From the NCBI GenBank assembly GCA_022712315.1, contig JALAGS010000041.1, positions 34,468 to 98,467 on the forward strand: a stretch of DNA of 64,000 nucleotides, in the 5' to 3' direction. The DNA comes from Sphingobacterium sp. GTDB lineage: Bacteria > Bacteroidota > Bacteroidia > Sphingobacteriales > Sphingobacteriaceae. Both the position numbers and the translations under genes were made by a program. The notes below the pieces were generated by a model. That model ran no database searches and was not told the origin of the DNA. It was given only the letters and a program-made list of their open reading frames with translations. This document shows positions 19,159 through 29,050 of the stretch, one piece after another (within the stretch, counting starts at the first letter, position 1; every line of letters starts with the position of its first letter).

Positions 19159-21540
19159 CTATTCATCGTGCAAACTTTTTACAGGATTGGCATACGCGGC
19201 CTTAATGGATTGGAAGCTCACCGTAAATAATGCAATGGCAATGGTTATCCCGGCAGCATATAGAAATATAGTAACTGGTAGCGTTGTTCTAAACGCAAAG
19301 CCATCGAGCCAGTTTATGCTGAAATATACAGCTATTGGTATGGCGATGACATTGGCCAAAACGACTAGGAGTAAAAATTCCTTATTTAGTAATTGTATGA
19401 TGCTGAATACCGTTGCGCCAAGGACCTTTCTGATCCCAATTTCTTTAGTCCTAACCTGTGCTGTGTAGGTACATAGTCCTAAGAGACCTAGACAGGAGAT
19501 AACAATAGCAATCAGGGCAAAAAAATTGAATAAAGAGCCTTGTTTCTGCTCATTCATATATTGCTTTTGATAACTTTCATCAAGGAAACTATAGTTCATC
19601 GGCATATCGTCATAATAATTTTTCCAGATTTGCTGTAAGGAATTCAATGCGGACTGCGTACCGGAAGTTGTTGTTTTGATATAAAGCTGCCAGCAATCTT
19701 TTGGACTATATTGAAATACCATCGGTTCGATTTTTTGCCTCACACTGGCATAATTGAAATCTTTTACAACACCAATAATAGTTCCTGGAACTGTGCGTAT
19801 GCGTAAACGCGTACCGATCGGATCTTTTAAACCCATTTCCCGTACCGCAGTTTCATTGATAATGAAGTGTGTGGAATCAGCTGTTGAGCCTGTGAAGTTA
19901 CGGCCTTCGCTTAGTTTTATTTTAAAGAAATCCAGTGTCAATTGATCGGAATAAGTGATGTTGAACCAGAGATTTGATTTACTGGGCTTTCCCTCCCAAT
20001 CATTGTCTCCTGTAGAACCGCCACCATAGACCATATCCCGTCCTAAGCGGATTACTGCATTAATATCCTTATTTTTTAATAATTCACTTTTGACTGCATC
20101 AAAATGACTGGACATTTTTGGCGCCATGGCAACGGAAATAATATGATCTTTTTCATAACCAAGGTTTTTATGCCGGATATAGTCCAATTGGCGTCCTATT
20201 ACGATTGTTAAGGTGATCAGGATAATAGAAACAGTAAACTGTAGGACTACCAAGATCTTTCTTGCACTGGAATTTTTTAGGGCAAATCGGCCTTTGAGTA
20301 CTTTAATCGGATCAAATTTCGATAAAAGCAATGCAGGGTATATACTTGTAAGTGCCAGCGTCCCCATAAGCATGATCAGCACACTTAGCCATAGTGTAGG
20401 ATTAAAGAGCTGTAAAGAAATCTGCTTTCCGGAGAAATGATTAAACCAGGAAAGGCCGATAAATACGAGCGCAAGTGCAAGTAGTGATGCAAGGACAAAT
20501 AGTATAGCTGTTTCCAATATAAATTGAAAAAAAAGCTCTTTTTTGCCTGCGCCAATTATTTTACGAATCCCTACTTCTTTTGCTCGGGATAAAGAACGTG
20601 CTGTGGAAAGATTGATATAGTTGATACTTGCGATGACAAGAATCATAATCGCTACGCCTATAAAAATCCGAACATTGCCAATTCCGCCGTCGCTGCCGTC
20701 CATTTGGTAGAGATGCACCTTTGCGAGTGCTTGTGTAACATAAGGAACCGGGGCATCTTCAGGTTTGTTCCTTTCGTGTATGGCTTGTAGCTTTTTTGAA
20801 ACTGCAGCAAGATCTGCATCAGGTCGCAGTAGTAGATAGGTTTCAAACGAAAAATTGGACCAATCTTCATCCATGGACGATAGAAAGGTCTTATTATCAT
20901 AGGTTGTTTTGTTTTTGATGTATGCCTGCTCATTAAATCTAGAAATAGGGAGCAAGACTTGAAATTGAAATGTGGAATTGTCAGGATAATCGGCAATGAC
21001 ACCTGAGACGACACAGAGGTCTTCTATTCCCAATATGACGGTCTTCCCAATTGGATTCTCCTGACCAAAATAACGGCGTGCCGTACTTTGGGTGATTACA
21101 ACAGAATTATTATCGGGGAAAGGTCGCTTTGGATCGCCTTTCAACAAGGAAAAGTCAAAAACACTAAAATAGCTCGGATCTACAAATGCAAAGTTCTTTT
21201 CTCTAAACCTTTTATCTTTATACTTGATGGCCGCGTCGCCGATTTTAAATATGCGTACGGCATCCTGTACTTCGGGAATCTCCTTTTTTGCATAACTCCC
21301 TACTGGAGCAATGATGGACCCAAAGATTCGTTTTGATATTCCTGTTCCTCCTTCTATACCAATTTTGTAAATGGATCGCTGCTGTTTATGGAATCGGTCA
21401 AAGGATAGTTCATCCTGAATCCAGAGCAATAGGAATATCCCCACAACCAATCCTGCTGTCAATCCTAAAATATTAATGGCACTATAGAATTTATTAGAAA
21501 AAATACTTCGCCACGCGGTTTTGATGAAGTTCTTTATCAT
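19159..21540 (-). CDS. FtsX/MacB-type ABC permease P8
   Basis: This 793-residue permease begins MIKNFIKTAWRS at 21540, with a TAACA context before the ATG. Coupling loops are RAKEVGIRKIIGA (319-331) and KEIGIRKVLGA (about 699-709). The C-terminus, NPVKSLHDE, has His in place of Arg in the otherwise constant LRDE end. The second periplasmic domain has DNDWEGK, the DxDWxGK signature shared with P12 and P15, and Tyr in NYINLSTAR after the second membrane segment supports that grouping. P9 ends 62 bases upstream. Confidence 0.95.
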   Translation of the reverse strand: MIKNFIKTAWRSIFSNKFYSAINILGLTAGLVVGIFLLLWIQDELSFDRFHKQQRSIYKIGIEGGTGISKRIFGSIIAPVGSYAKKEIPEVQDAVRIFKIGDAAIKYKDKRFREKNFAFVDPSYFSVFDFSLLKGDPKRPFPDNNSVVITQSTARRYFGQENPIGKTVILGIEDLCVVSGVIADYPDNSTFQFQVLLPISRFNEQAYIKNKTTYDNKTFLSSMDEDWSNFSFETYLLLRPDADLAAVSKKLQAIHERNKPEDAPVPYVTQALAKVHLYQMDGSDGGIGNVRIFIGVAIMILVIASINYINLSTARSLSRAKEVGIRKIIGAGKKELFFQFILETAILFVLASLLALALVFIGLSWFNHFSGKQISLQLFNPTLWLSVLIMLMGTLALTSIYPALLLSKFDPIKVLKGRFALKNSSARKILVVLQFTVSIILITLTIVIGRQLDYIRHKNLGYEKDHIISVAMAPKMSSHFDAVKSELLKNKDINAVIRLGRDMVYGGGSTGDNDWEGKPSKSNLWFNITYSDQLTLDFFKIKLSEGRNFTGSTADSTHFIINETAVREMGLKDPIGTRLRIRTVPGTIIGVVKDFNYASVRQKIEPMVFQYSPKDCWQLYIKTTTSGTQSALNSLQQIWKNYYDDMPMNYSFLDESYQKQYMNEQKQGSLFNFFALIAIVISCLGLLGLCTYTAQVRTKEIGIRKVLGATVFSIIQLLNKEFLLLVVLANVIAIPIAVYFSINWLDGFAFRTTLPVTIFLYAAGITIAIALFTVSFQSIKAAYANPVKSLHDE

Positions 21541-21602
21541 TGTTATGAGTTTTAAGTGATTAATACATGTTATTAAATATACCTACTGTTCGATAAACTG
21601 AT

Positions 21603-24011
21603 CTATTCGTCCCTTAAACTATTTATTGGATTTGCTTTTGCTGCAAAGACACTTTTGGTTGAAAGTACAAGACTCGCAAATGCAATCAATCCTAGGGCAG
21701 AGAGTCCAAAAATCCAGGGACTTATTGTCGCTCGATAAACAAAGTCATTGAGCCAGTTATGCATAAAATAATAAGCAATGGGAAAGGCGACGAGACAGGC
21801 TATGGCAACCAACGAAAGTAAATTTTTAAGGAGTAGAAATGTGATCTGGAAAACAGATGCACCCAGTACTTTACGAATGCCTATCTCTTTTGTACGTTGA
21901 TTTGCTGTAAAGATGGCTAACCCAAATAAACCCAGTCCAGCGATGAGCACAGAAAGTCCTACGGCCCAGGATAAGAGCTTAGACAGCTGCTTCTCTTGTG
22001 TATAGAAGTTTTGGATTACCTCATCCACAAACCGCAGGTCCAATTCATCATCGGGGAAAACCGATTTATAGCTTGACGTTATTTTATCAATGGCATTTTT
22101 CCAGTTTTCGGGATGCGATTGATCCAATGCAATATGGAGTACGTATCCTTGTTTGCTACCTGTATACAGCACTGGTTTAACCGCCTGCCGGGCAGAGGCC
22201 AGATCAAAATCCTCCATTACCCCAACGATGATATTTTGTCCATTTTCGAAGGTTTTGCCAATGGCATCTTGCGGATTTTTGATATGTAGTAATTCAAGAC
22301 CTTTTCTATTGATCAACATTTCACTCGTGGAATCCAGTAAACGGACATTTCTTCCTGCTAGAAGTGGAATTTGATAGACATCTAAATAGTTTTCATCACC
22401 CGATCGGCTATCGAAAGTCAAGGATTCTTTGTCTGCGGATTGATCATAAGTAATTGCGGTGGTCATCCAACCATTCATTGCGGGTGCAATGTTCCCAAAA
22501 CTGATTGCCTTAACAGCTGTTAGCTTTTTAAGCTCATTTTTAAGGACCGTACCTTTTGCCGAATTTTGGAAAGCTCCCGGAATGTAGACATTCACAATAG
22601 CGTCCTTTTGAAATCCCATATCCTTATGAGTGACATAGTTGATCTGCCGGACAACAACGAGCACACAAATGAGAAAAGCCTGTGCCATGACAAACTGAAA
22701 AATAGTTAATGCTTTGCGTACCCATGTACTCCGGGAAAGGTTGGTGTTTTTCCCTAATTGATTTTTGAGTGCCAGCACAGGGGCGTAACCCGTCAATACC
22801 CAAGCAGGATAAAATCCGGCGAGAATAGTGACTGCCATAAGCTGCCCGATTAAGAATAAAATAATAACGGTTTTGTCTAAACGGTCTAAACTTAAATTTT
22901 TGGGAATAAATCCTTCAAAGACATGTAAAAACAAAGGCAGTAATAGCACAGCGAGTACTGTCGCCGACAAGGTGATCAGAAATGTTTCCAGCAAGAATTG
23001 TTTTATCAAGGTAGATTTGGAACTGCCCAGGGTTTTGCGGATACCAACTTCTTTGGCTCTTTCAATGGATTGCGCCGTGGATAGATTGATAAAATTTACC
23101 GCACCCAGCGCTAAAAGAAAGAACGCCAGCAATATTAAGTTACGGAGAGCTTCGGGATGGGTGGCGTCGTAATTAAATCTTGTGTCAAAATGAACATCAG
23201 CCAATGGTTGTAATTCGAGTTTGTCGGTGATTTTTTCGCCTTCTTTGATTTTATATTTTTTAAGGATGTTCGCAATATTACGCTCCAGAAGATGTGGGTT
23301 GCTTTGTGCTTTTGTCTTGATGAGCACCTGATGGGAATCAGATATGCTATTCCAAGCATCCCAGGTATACATATTCTTTAAGTTATTGTCCTGCGGGATA
23401 GTCGACTCAGCAATGAAACTATCAAAATTGAAATCCGAATTATGTTGCGGATTTTCAATTACGCCAGCGACTTGAAGTGGGATACTATCTGCATAGATAA
23501 TGGTTTTGCCGATGACATTTGTAGGTAGTTCTTTTCCATAAAACTTTTCCAATGATTGCTGCGTAAGGATAATGTTTCCAGAAGAATTTAAGGTCTTAGC
23601 ATTGCCAGCCAACCATTTAGAAGGGAAAATGTCGAAATATTGACTGTTGGTGAAAACTATCTTTTGCTCTTTTGGAAAAGTTTGGAATCTATCTGTTGTC
23701 ACGGAAACCTTTAGTTTCTGAATGTGGCTTCGATAGATGGGGGCGACCGCGTCTATATTTGGTAATTCCGATTCCATGGTACGGACCAATGGCACGTAGA
23801 CCCCGGCATTTTTAAATTCACCATTGTTAACAACCCGATATACTTGTTCTTTATTCGGAACATGCTTATCAAAACTATAGTCGTATTGGATCATTAAGAA
23901 AATAACCAGTGTAGCGGTAATGCCAATCGCAAGACTGGTAATATTGATGAAAGTGATCAACTTATGTTTTTTTAAAAAACGATAGGCTGTTTTAAGAGAA
24001 TTTACAATCAT
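21603..24011 (-). CDS. FtsX/MacB-type ABC permease P9
   Basis: This 802-residue protein starts at 24011 (MIVNSLKTAYRFL). Coupling loops are RAKEVGIRKTLGS (318-330) and KEIGIRKVLGA (about 708-718). The KTLGSS form of the first loop is shared with P10 and, as KTLGES, with P13, suggesting a common branch. C-terminus NPINSLRDE. Membrane segments lie at about 22-43, 290-311, 337-358, 380-402, 433-452, 681-701, 719-742 and 757-780. It is 47 bases downstream of P10 with no regulatory site seen between. Confidence 0.95.
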   Translation of the reverse strand: MIVNSLKTAYRFLKKHKLITFINITSLAIGITATLVIFLMIQYDYSFDKHVPNKEQVYRVVNNGEFKNAGVYVPLVRTMESELPNIDAVAPIYRSHIQKLKVSVTTDRFQTFPKEQKIVFTNSQYFDIFPSKWLAGNAKTLNSSGNIILTQQSLEKFYGKELPTNVIGKTIIYADSIPLQVAGVIENPQHNSDFNFDSFIAESTIPQDNNLKNMYTWDAWNSISDSHQVLIKTKAQSNPHLLERNIANILKKYKIKEGEKITDKLELQPLADVHFDTRFNYDATHPEALRNLILLAFFLLALGAVNFINLSTAQSIERAKEVGIRKTLGSSKSTLIKQFLLETFLITLSATVLAVLLLPLFLHVFEGFIPKNLSLDRLDKTVIILFLIGQLMAVTILAGFYPAWVLTGYAPVLALKNQLGKNTNLSRSTWVRKALTIFQFVMAQAFLICVLVVVRQINYVTHKDMGFQKDAIVNVYIPGAFQNSAKGTVLKNELKKLTAVKAISFGNIAPAMNGWMTTAITYDQSADKESLTFDSRSGDENYLDVYQIPLLAGRNVRLLDSTSEMLINRKGLELLHIKNPQDAIGKTFENGQNIIVGVMEDFDLASARQAVKPVLYTGSKQGYVLHIALDQSHPENWKNAIDKITSSYKSVFPDDELDLRFVDEVIQNFYTQEKQLSKLLSWAVGLSVLIAGLGLFGLAIFTANQRTKEIGIRKVLGASVFQITFLLLKNLLSLVAIACLVAFPIAYYFMHNWLNDFVYRATISPWIFGLSALGLIAFASLVLSTKSVFAAKANPINSLRDE

Positions 24012-24058
24012 AGTTATTTCGTTTTTTGTTCACCTACTTTTTACTGTGATCTGTATCG

Positions 24059-26530
24059 CTATTCATCTCGCAAACTGTTTACTGGATTTTGGATTGCAGC
24101 TTTGATCGATTGAAAGCTAATGGTGAGTACCGCTGCAAATAGGGCTAAACCGGCCCCTAAGATAAATGGACTCGCGGTCAGATCGATGCGGTAGTAGAAG
24201 TCTTCCAGCCACTTGCTACATACCCACCAAGTCAATGGTGCGGCAATAAGGATACTGATCAAAATAAGCTGTACGAAGTTTTTGGCAAGTAATTGGAAGA
24301 TATTGGGAATACTCGCACCTAAAACTTTCCGTATTCCGATCTCTTTGCTCCGTTGGAAAGCGGCGAGGGTAATCAGCCCAAATAGGCCCAAACAGCCAAT
24401 TAAAATAGCAACCAATGTACTCATATTAATCAGTTTGGCTAGATTTTGCTCTTTTTGATAAAGGGACGCAATCGTCTCATCGTAGAATTTTATTTCTATT
24501 GGGTATTCTGGAAAAAATTGTGCGTACACTTTTTTTATCGCCTCAATACTGGATTTCCATTCATTGTTGTTTCCGGAGAGCTTCATACTGAAGGTGTATG
24601 CCCCACGGCTAAAACTGCGCAACGCCAAAGGTGTAATTTCTTTGTAGAATTCCTGGGCATGGAAGTCTTTAATAACACCGACTATCGGAAACATGCTGTC
24701 TTCCTGACCGATAGATTTTCCTATGGCATCTTGTGGCGACTTGAAACCAAAAGCTTTTACAGCAGACTCATTGATAACATAAGCGTTGACCGTATCTGAC
24801 TGTGGTAGATTGCTGCCCGCAATAAGCTTCATATCATACACGGCAATATAATTTGGATCTGCATTTTTAAAGAAAATATCGGATGAAATTTTATCTTTTA
24901 GCGTGGGATCTTTTCGATGAAACCAAGAGGACGAATAATTGTTTGATAAAGGCTTGCTGCCAATTGACACCGCTGAAACCCCTTTTATTTTTTGGATCTC
25001 GTGCAGGAGCGTCTGTTTCTTACTCTGATCCAGTTTTTCTTCGTAAAACTTATTGATGAGTTTGGAGGGAAGGTCAAAAGTCACCACGGCATCTTTGTCA
25101 AATCCCATATCCTTATTGAGAGTGTAAGATAACTGTTGGCCAATAATGAGTGCGGAAACCGTAAAGAATTGAGCAATAAAGAATTGAAATACAATCAGCG
25201 TTTTTCTAAAGTTTATTTGGGTTTTTCCAATTTGAAACTGCTTGCCAGCCCGAAATAAATTGACAGGCTGTACTTTTTTGATTAACCAAGAAGGATACGC
25301 GGAGGAAATCACGACCGTCACCACCAATAAGACTGTGATAAACAACAGGGTTGTCGTCGAACTTGTAAAATCCTTTACTTTCTCGGGAATCATCTCCTGA
25401 AAATAGAAAAAGGCAAGTTTGGTTAAGAAGATTGAAAATACAAGGGCAATGGCAACCGTGAATAGCGATTCAAATACAATTTGAACAACCAATTTGCCTT
25501 GGCTGCTTCCTAGCGTCTTACGGACGCCGATATCCTTACTCCGTGCCGGAATTTGGGCTGTACTGAGGTTGATATAATTGATGCAGGCCAATATCATAAG
25601 AAAAGCAGCGACGGCAAGTAAGCCATAAATCACAGTCTTGCTGGTTCTTTCTGTGTTCCAGTCCTTTATTTGAACTGCAAAATGGGAATCTTTTAGAGGC
25701 ATCATGACCACATTGCGGTTATAGACAAACTCCGATTTTTTTTCCTGACTGAATGCTAACCATTTTTTTTTCCCGATTTTATTGATAGCTGCCTGAATAG
25801 GAGGGCCTTTTACCCCATCTTTTAAGCGAATATAGAGCCTGTCGGTACCATTGGTATTGGTCCAGATATTCAGTGGATAGACTTCTTCTTTAAGCAGTAA
25901 GAACTCTGTACCATTGAACTCTGTGTTGAAATTAAGGTCATCCACAACACCCGAAATTGTTTTAGGAATACTGTCGTTATACACTATCGTTTTGCCCAAC
26001 AGTCCTTCTGCAGCTTGATTCGGAAAGTACATTGCCGCCCTTTTTTTCGTCAATACGATGTCGTTGGCAGTCGAAAATGCTTTCTCAGGAGAACCGGCTA
26101 ACCACTTGTAACCAACAAGCTTAAAGTAATCGCTGGTGGTCTCGGTGACATTGCCCTCAGCCTCATCAAAGTCTTCCACAAGTCTTTGATTTTTTTGTCC
26201 CTTGTTAATCGTAACGGACTCCATTTGGTAATTTCTGAATGCTGGAGCAACAAGATCTACGCCCGGAATTTCTTTTCGGATAGCTTGGTAAAAAGGCTTA
26301 GCCAATCCCCCATTGTAATTATCCTTGCCATCATTTTTAAATTGGGAAATGACTCGATAGGTTCGATCAAGCTGCGGAATTCCAGCTTCAAAACTATACT
26401 CATAATTGACAATCTTAAATATCACCCAACATGACGTAATGCCGATCGCTAGTCCAATTATATTTAATAGGGAGAATAGCTTATTCTTCCAAAGCTGTCT
26501 GATTGCCGATTTTAAAAGGAGATTGTTCAT
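24059..26530 (-). CDS. FtsX/MacB-type ABC permease P10
   Basis: I choose the ATG ending at 26530 (MNNLLLKSAIRQLW, 823 residues) by alignment to P13; an in-frame ATG at 26563 would add eleven non-homologous residues and start three bases after the P11 stop. It is the longest permease of the array. The N-terminus (QLWKNKLFSLLN, GLAIGITSCWVIF) and the first loop RSKDIGVRKTLGS (about 330-342) after STAQIPA are nearly those of P13, so these are sister genes. Second loop KEIGIRKVLGA (about 729-739); tail NPVNSLRDE. Confidence 0.94.
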   Translation of the reverse strand: MNNLLLKSAIRQLWKNKLFSLLNIIGLAIGITSCWVIFKIVNYEYSFEAGIPQLDRTYRVISQFKNDGKDNYNGGLAKPFYQAIRKEIPGVDLVAPAFRNYQMESVTINKGQKNQRLVEDFDEAEGNVTETTSDYFKLVGYKWLAGSPEKAFSTANDIVLTKKRAAMYFPNQAAEGLLGKTIVYNDSIPKTISGVVDDLNFNTEFNGTEFLLLKEEVYPLNIWTNTNGTDRLYIRLKDGVKGPPIQAAINKIGKKKWLAFSQEKKSEFVYNRNVVMMPLKDSHFAVQIKDWNTERTSKTVIYGLLAVAAFLMILACINYINLSTAQIPARSKDIGVRKTLGSSQGKLVVQIVFESLFTVAIALVFSIFLTKLAFFYFQEMIPEKVKDFTSSTTTLLFITVLLVVTVVISSAYPSWLIKKVQPVNLFRAGKQFQIGKTQINFRKTLIVFQFFIAQFFTVSALIIGQQLSYTLNKDMGFDKDAVVTFDLPSKLINKFYEEKLDQSKKQTLLHEIQKIKGVSAVSIGSKPLSNNYSSSWFHRKDPTLKDKISSDIFFKNADPNYIAVYDMKLIAGSNLPQSDTVNAYVINESAVKAFGFKSPQDAIGKSIGQEDSMFPIVGVIKDFHAQEFYKEITPLALRSFSRGAYTFSMKLSGNNNEWKSSIEAIKKVYAQFFPEYPIEIKFYDETIASLYQKEQNLAKLINMSTLVAILIGCLGLFGLITLAAFQRSKEIGIRKVLGASIPNIFQLLAKNFVQLILISILIAAPLTWWVCSKWLEDFYYRIDLTASPFILGAGLALFAAVLTISFQSIKAAIQNPVNSLRDE

Positions 26531-26566
26531 AGCAGGATTATAGTGATTTAATAAAGTTATCATTGA

Positions 26567-28987
26567 TTATTCGTCCCGTAAACTGTCTATAGGGTTCGTT
26601 CTGGCGGCCTTAAGCGTTTGATAACTGACTGTAAATAATGCGATCATAATGGCCGCGAAACCGGCAAAGGCAAACATCCACCATTGTGGCTCAATGTGGT
26701 AAGCGAAGTTGTCCAACCATTTTTTCATCGCCATCCAGGATAGCGGTGTTGCAATGAGGAGAGCTACAACCAGTAATTTGATGAAGTCAGAAGAAAGCAG
26801 CAAGATTAAATTGTATAGTGATGCGCCGAGTACCTTACGTACACCGATTTCTTTGGTACGTTGTTGTGCTGTGTAAGTAACAAGACCCAACAGACCCAGA
26901 CAGGCAATGAAAAGTGCTAGCCCGGAGAAAGCCGTAAAAAGTCTTCTGAAATTGAAGTCAGCTTCATATTGTCGATTGAAATTGTCGTCAAGAAAGCTAT
27001 ATAAGAATGGGCGGTGTGGGGCAAGTTCATTCCACAGTTTGCCGATCCTGGCAACAGTCTCAGGTTGGTTCCCATGTTGGATATTCACGGTTAAATAGCG
27101 GCTGCTACCTGGTTCTAGTCGTAACGCTAAGGGTTCAATTTTGCGGTGTAAGGAGAGGTAGTTAAAATCTTTCACCACACCGATAACTGTTCCTTCTCGT
27201 CCCCATTGACGGAATTGCTTGCCAATAATATCCTGTGGATTTGAATAGCCCCATTGCTTTGCTGCAGCTTCATTGATAACAAGCGAATGAGCGGTATCAG
27301 CAGGGAAATCTCTCGAATAAGCACGCCCTGCAGCCATCTGTAAACCGATATTAGGGATAAAGTCTACATCGACTTCGTATAGGAAAGGAGCAAATTGAGT
27401 CATCGTTCCGTTTGCCGATATGATTTCGGTTCCCGCATTTGGGAAAAATGTTCCAGGTACCGTGCGCGATGCGGTGACAGACAAGACGTCTTTATCTTTT
27501 GCAAGCGTGGACTTTATCGCTTCAAGGTTATTGTTTACCTTATCATCAAAATTATAATCTATCACAAGCCGTTGATCTTTTTGGAATCCAAGATCTTGGT
27601 GTTGCAATTGATTGAGTTGAGAAAAGACCACAACGGTACCTGCAATTAACGCAATGGAAAGACAGAATTGAAAAACAACTAATACGCGACGTAATAGTGT
27701 CCCCCCTTTGCTGGTACTATAAGTTCCTTTGAGTACCGTAATGGGTTTAAAATTGGCTAAGATCAAAGCCGGATAGCTTGCTGCCAATAGCCCCGTAAAA
27801 ACGGTCGTTAGGATAAATATTGCCCAGGTCGTCGCATTTTGCAAGGACGAGTAATTGAGGTGTTTGCCCGAAAATGCTTCCAAAAAAGGCAGAAAAGCCA
27901 CAACTAACACTATCGCTAAAATACTACTGACGAATACTAGAACCAATGATTCAAACATGAACTGAAAAACGAGATTACGTTTGCTGGCACCAATGGTTTT
28001 TCGGACACCCACCTCTTTCGCTCTTTCCATCGACCTGGAAGTGGCGAGATTCATAAAATTCACACAGGCGATAAGTAAGATAAATCCACCAATGATGCTG
28101 AATATATATAAATTTTGATAGCTGCCATTAGCACCAGGCTGCCGGTCCGCTGAAGAGTGCATGTAAGCTTGGAGAAGAGGTTCAATGTGGAAATTATATC
28201 TTGCGTTTGAATTTTCATTTGTTGGGAGATGTCGTTTTAGAAACGCAGATATTTTTTGGTTGAATTTTGCAGGATCAAAATCTTTTGAGGCCAGGAAGTA
28301 GGTATAGAAGTCTACATAATCCCAACCTTCTTTTTCAAACACACTCGGCCTAGCTTTTCGAAATGTGCTCATGGAGAGCAGCGCATCAAACGTAAAGTGT
28401 GAATTTGCCGGTACATCGGCCATTACTGCTGTTACGGTATATAAGCCCGCATCCGCTCGCCCCGCTGCTAGACCGCCTTCAAGAGTTTTTCCAATGGGAT
28501 TTTGATCTCCAAAATATCTCTTAGCTGTAGTTGCTGTCAATACAACAGAATAGGCGTTTTTTAAGGCAGTATGAGGATCACCTGCTAAAATTTTCCAGCT
28601 GAACACGTCAAATGCCGTGGAATCCATAAAAAATACATTTTCCTCCTGGAATCTTTTATCGCCCTGTTTGAGTAGGATGGAAGTTTGCCCAGAAAATTGA
28701 ACAACTTTCTCTATTTCTGGAAAATCTTCCTTAAGGGCTTCTCCGATAGGCCCATTGCCCCAGATTTGATGCTGCTCGGTACTGCTTACATCTTTATAGT
28801 CATGGACGATGCGGTAAATACGCTCTTTATTTACATGATATTTGTCGTAAGATAATTCATTTTGTACATAAATTGCTATCAATAGGCAACAGGCCAAGCC
28901 TATGGCCAGACCAATGATATTAATGGTCGAATATCCTTTGTTTTTTGAGATATTGCGCCAGGCTATTTTTATATAATTGCGGATCAT
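26567..28987 (-). CDS. FtsX/MacB-type ABC permease P11
   Basis: This 806-residue protein begins MIRNYIKIAWRNI at 28987. Coupling loops are RAKEVGVRKTIGA (322-334) and KEIGVRKVLGA (about 712-722); the C-terminus is NPIDSLRDE. The first periplasmic domain is slightly enlarged by a Gly/Ala-rich insertion (GGLAAGRADAG, about 171-181). It lies 63 bases downstream of P12. The N-terminal membrane segment carries adjacent cysteines (ACCLL). Confidence 0.95.
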   Translation of the reverse strand: MIRNYIKIAWRNISKNKGYSTINIIGLAIGLACCLLIAIYVQNELSYDKYHVNKERIYRIVHDYKDVSSTEQHQIWGNGPIGEALKEDFPEIEKVVQFSGQTSILLKQGDKRFQEENVFFMDSTAFDVFSWKILAGDPHTALKNAYSVVLTATTAKRYFGDQNPIGKTLEGGLAAGRADAGLYTVTAVMADVPANSHFTFDALLSMSTFRKARPSVFEKEGWDYVDFYTYFLASKDFDPAKFNQKISAFLKRHLPTNENSNARYNFHIEPLLQAYMHSSADRQPGANGSYQNLYIFSIIGGFILLIACVNFMNLATSRSMERAKEVGVRKTIGASKRNLVFQFMFESLVLVFVSSILAIVLVVAFLPFLEAFSGKHLNYSSLQNATTWAIFILTTVFTGLLAASYPALILANFKPITVLKGTYSTSKGGTLLRRVLVVFQFCLSIALIAGTVVVFSQLNQLQHQDLGFQKDQRLVIDYNFDDKVNNNLEAIKSTLAKDKDVLSVTASRTVPGTFFPNAGTEIISANGTMTQFAPFLYEVDVDFIPNIGLQMAAGRAYSRDFPADTAHSLVINEAAAKQWGYSNPQDIIGKQFRQWGREGTVIGVVKDFNYLSLHRKIEPLALRLEPGSSRYLTVNIQHGNQPETVARIGKLWNELAPHRPFLYSFLDDNFNRQYEADFNFRRLFTAFSGLALFIACLGLLGLVTYTAQQRTKEIGVRKVLGASLYNLILLLSSDFIKLLVVALLIATPLSWMAMKKWLDNFAYHIEPQWWMFAFAGFAAIMIALFTVSYQTLKAARTNPIDSLRDE

Positions 28988-29050
28988 AGCTTTATTTCTT
29001 AATCTTTAGTGTATAGATAATAATCATCTACTTTCTTATATTTCAGCTTT

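Noticed and set aside
21584..21600. TGTTCGATAAACTGAT near the P9-P8 junction, resembling half of the activator palindrome
   Set aside because: Only one half-site fits, there is no partner at 21-22 bp and no room for a -24/-12 element before P8.
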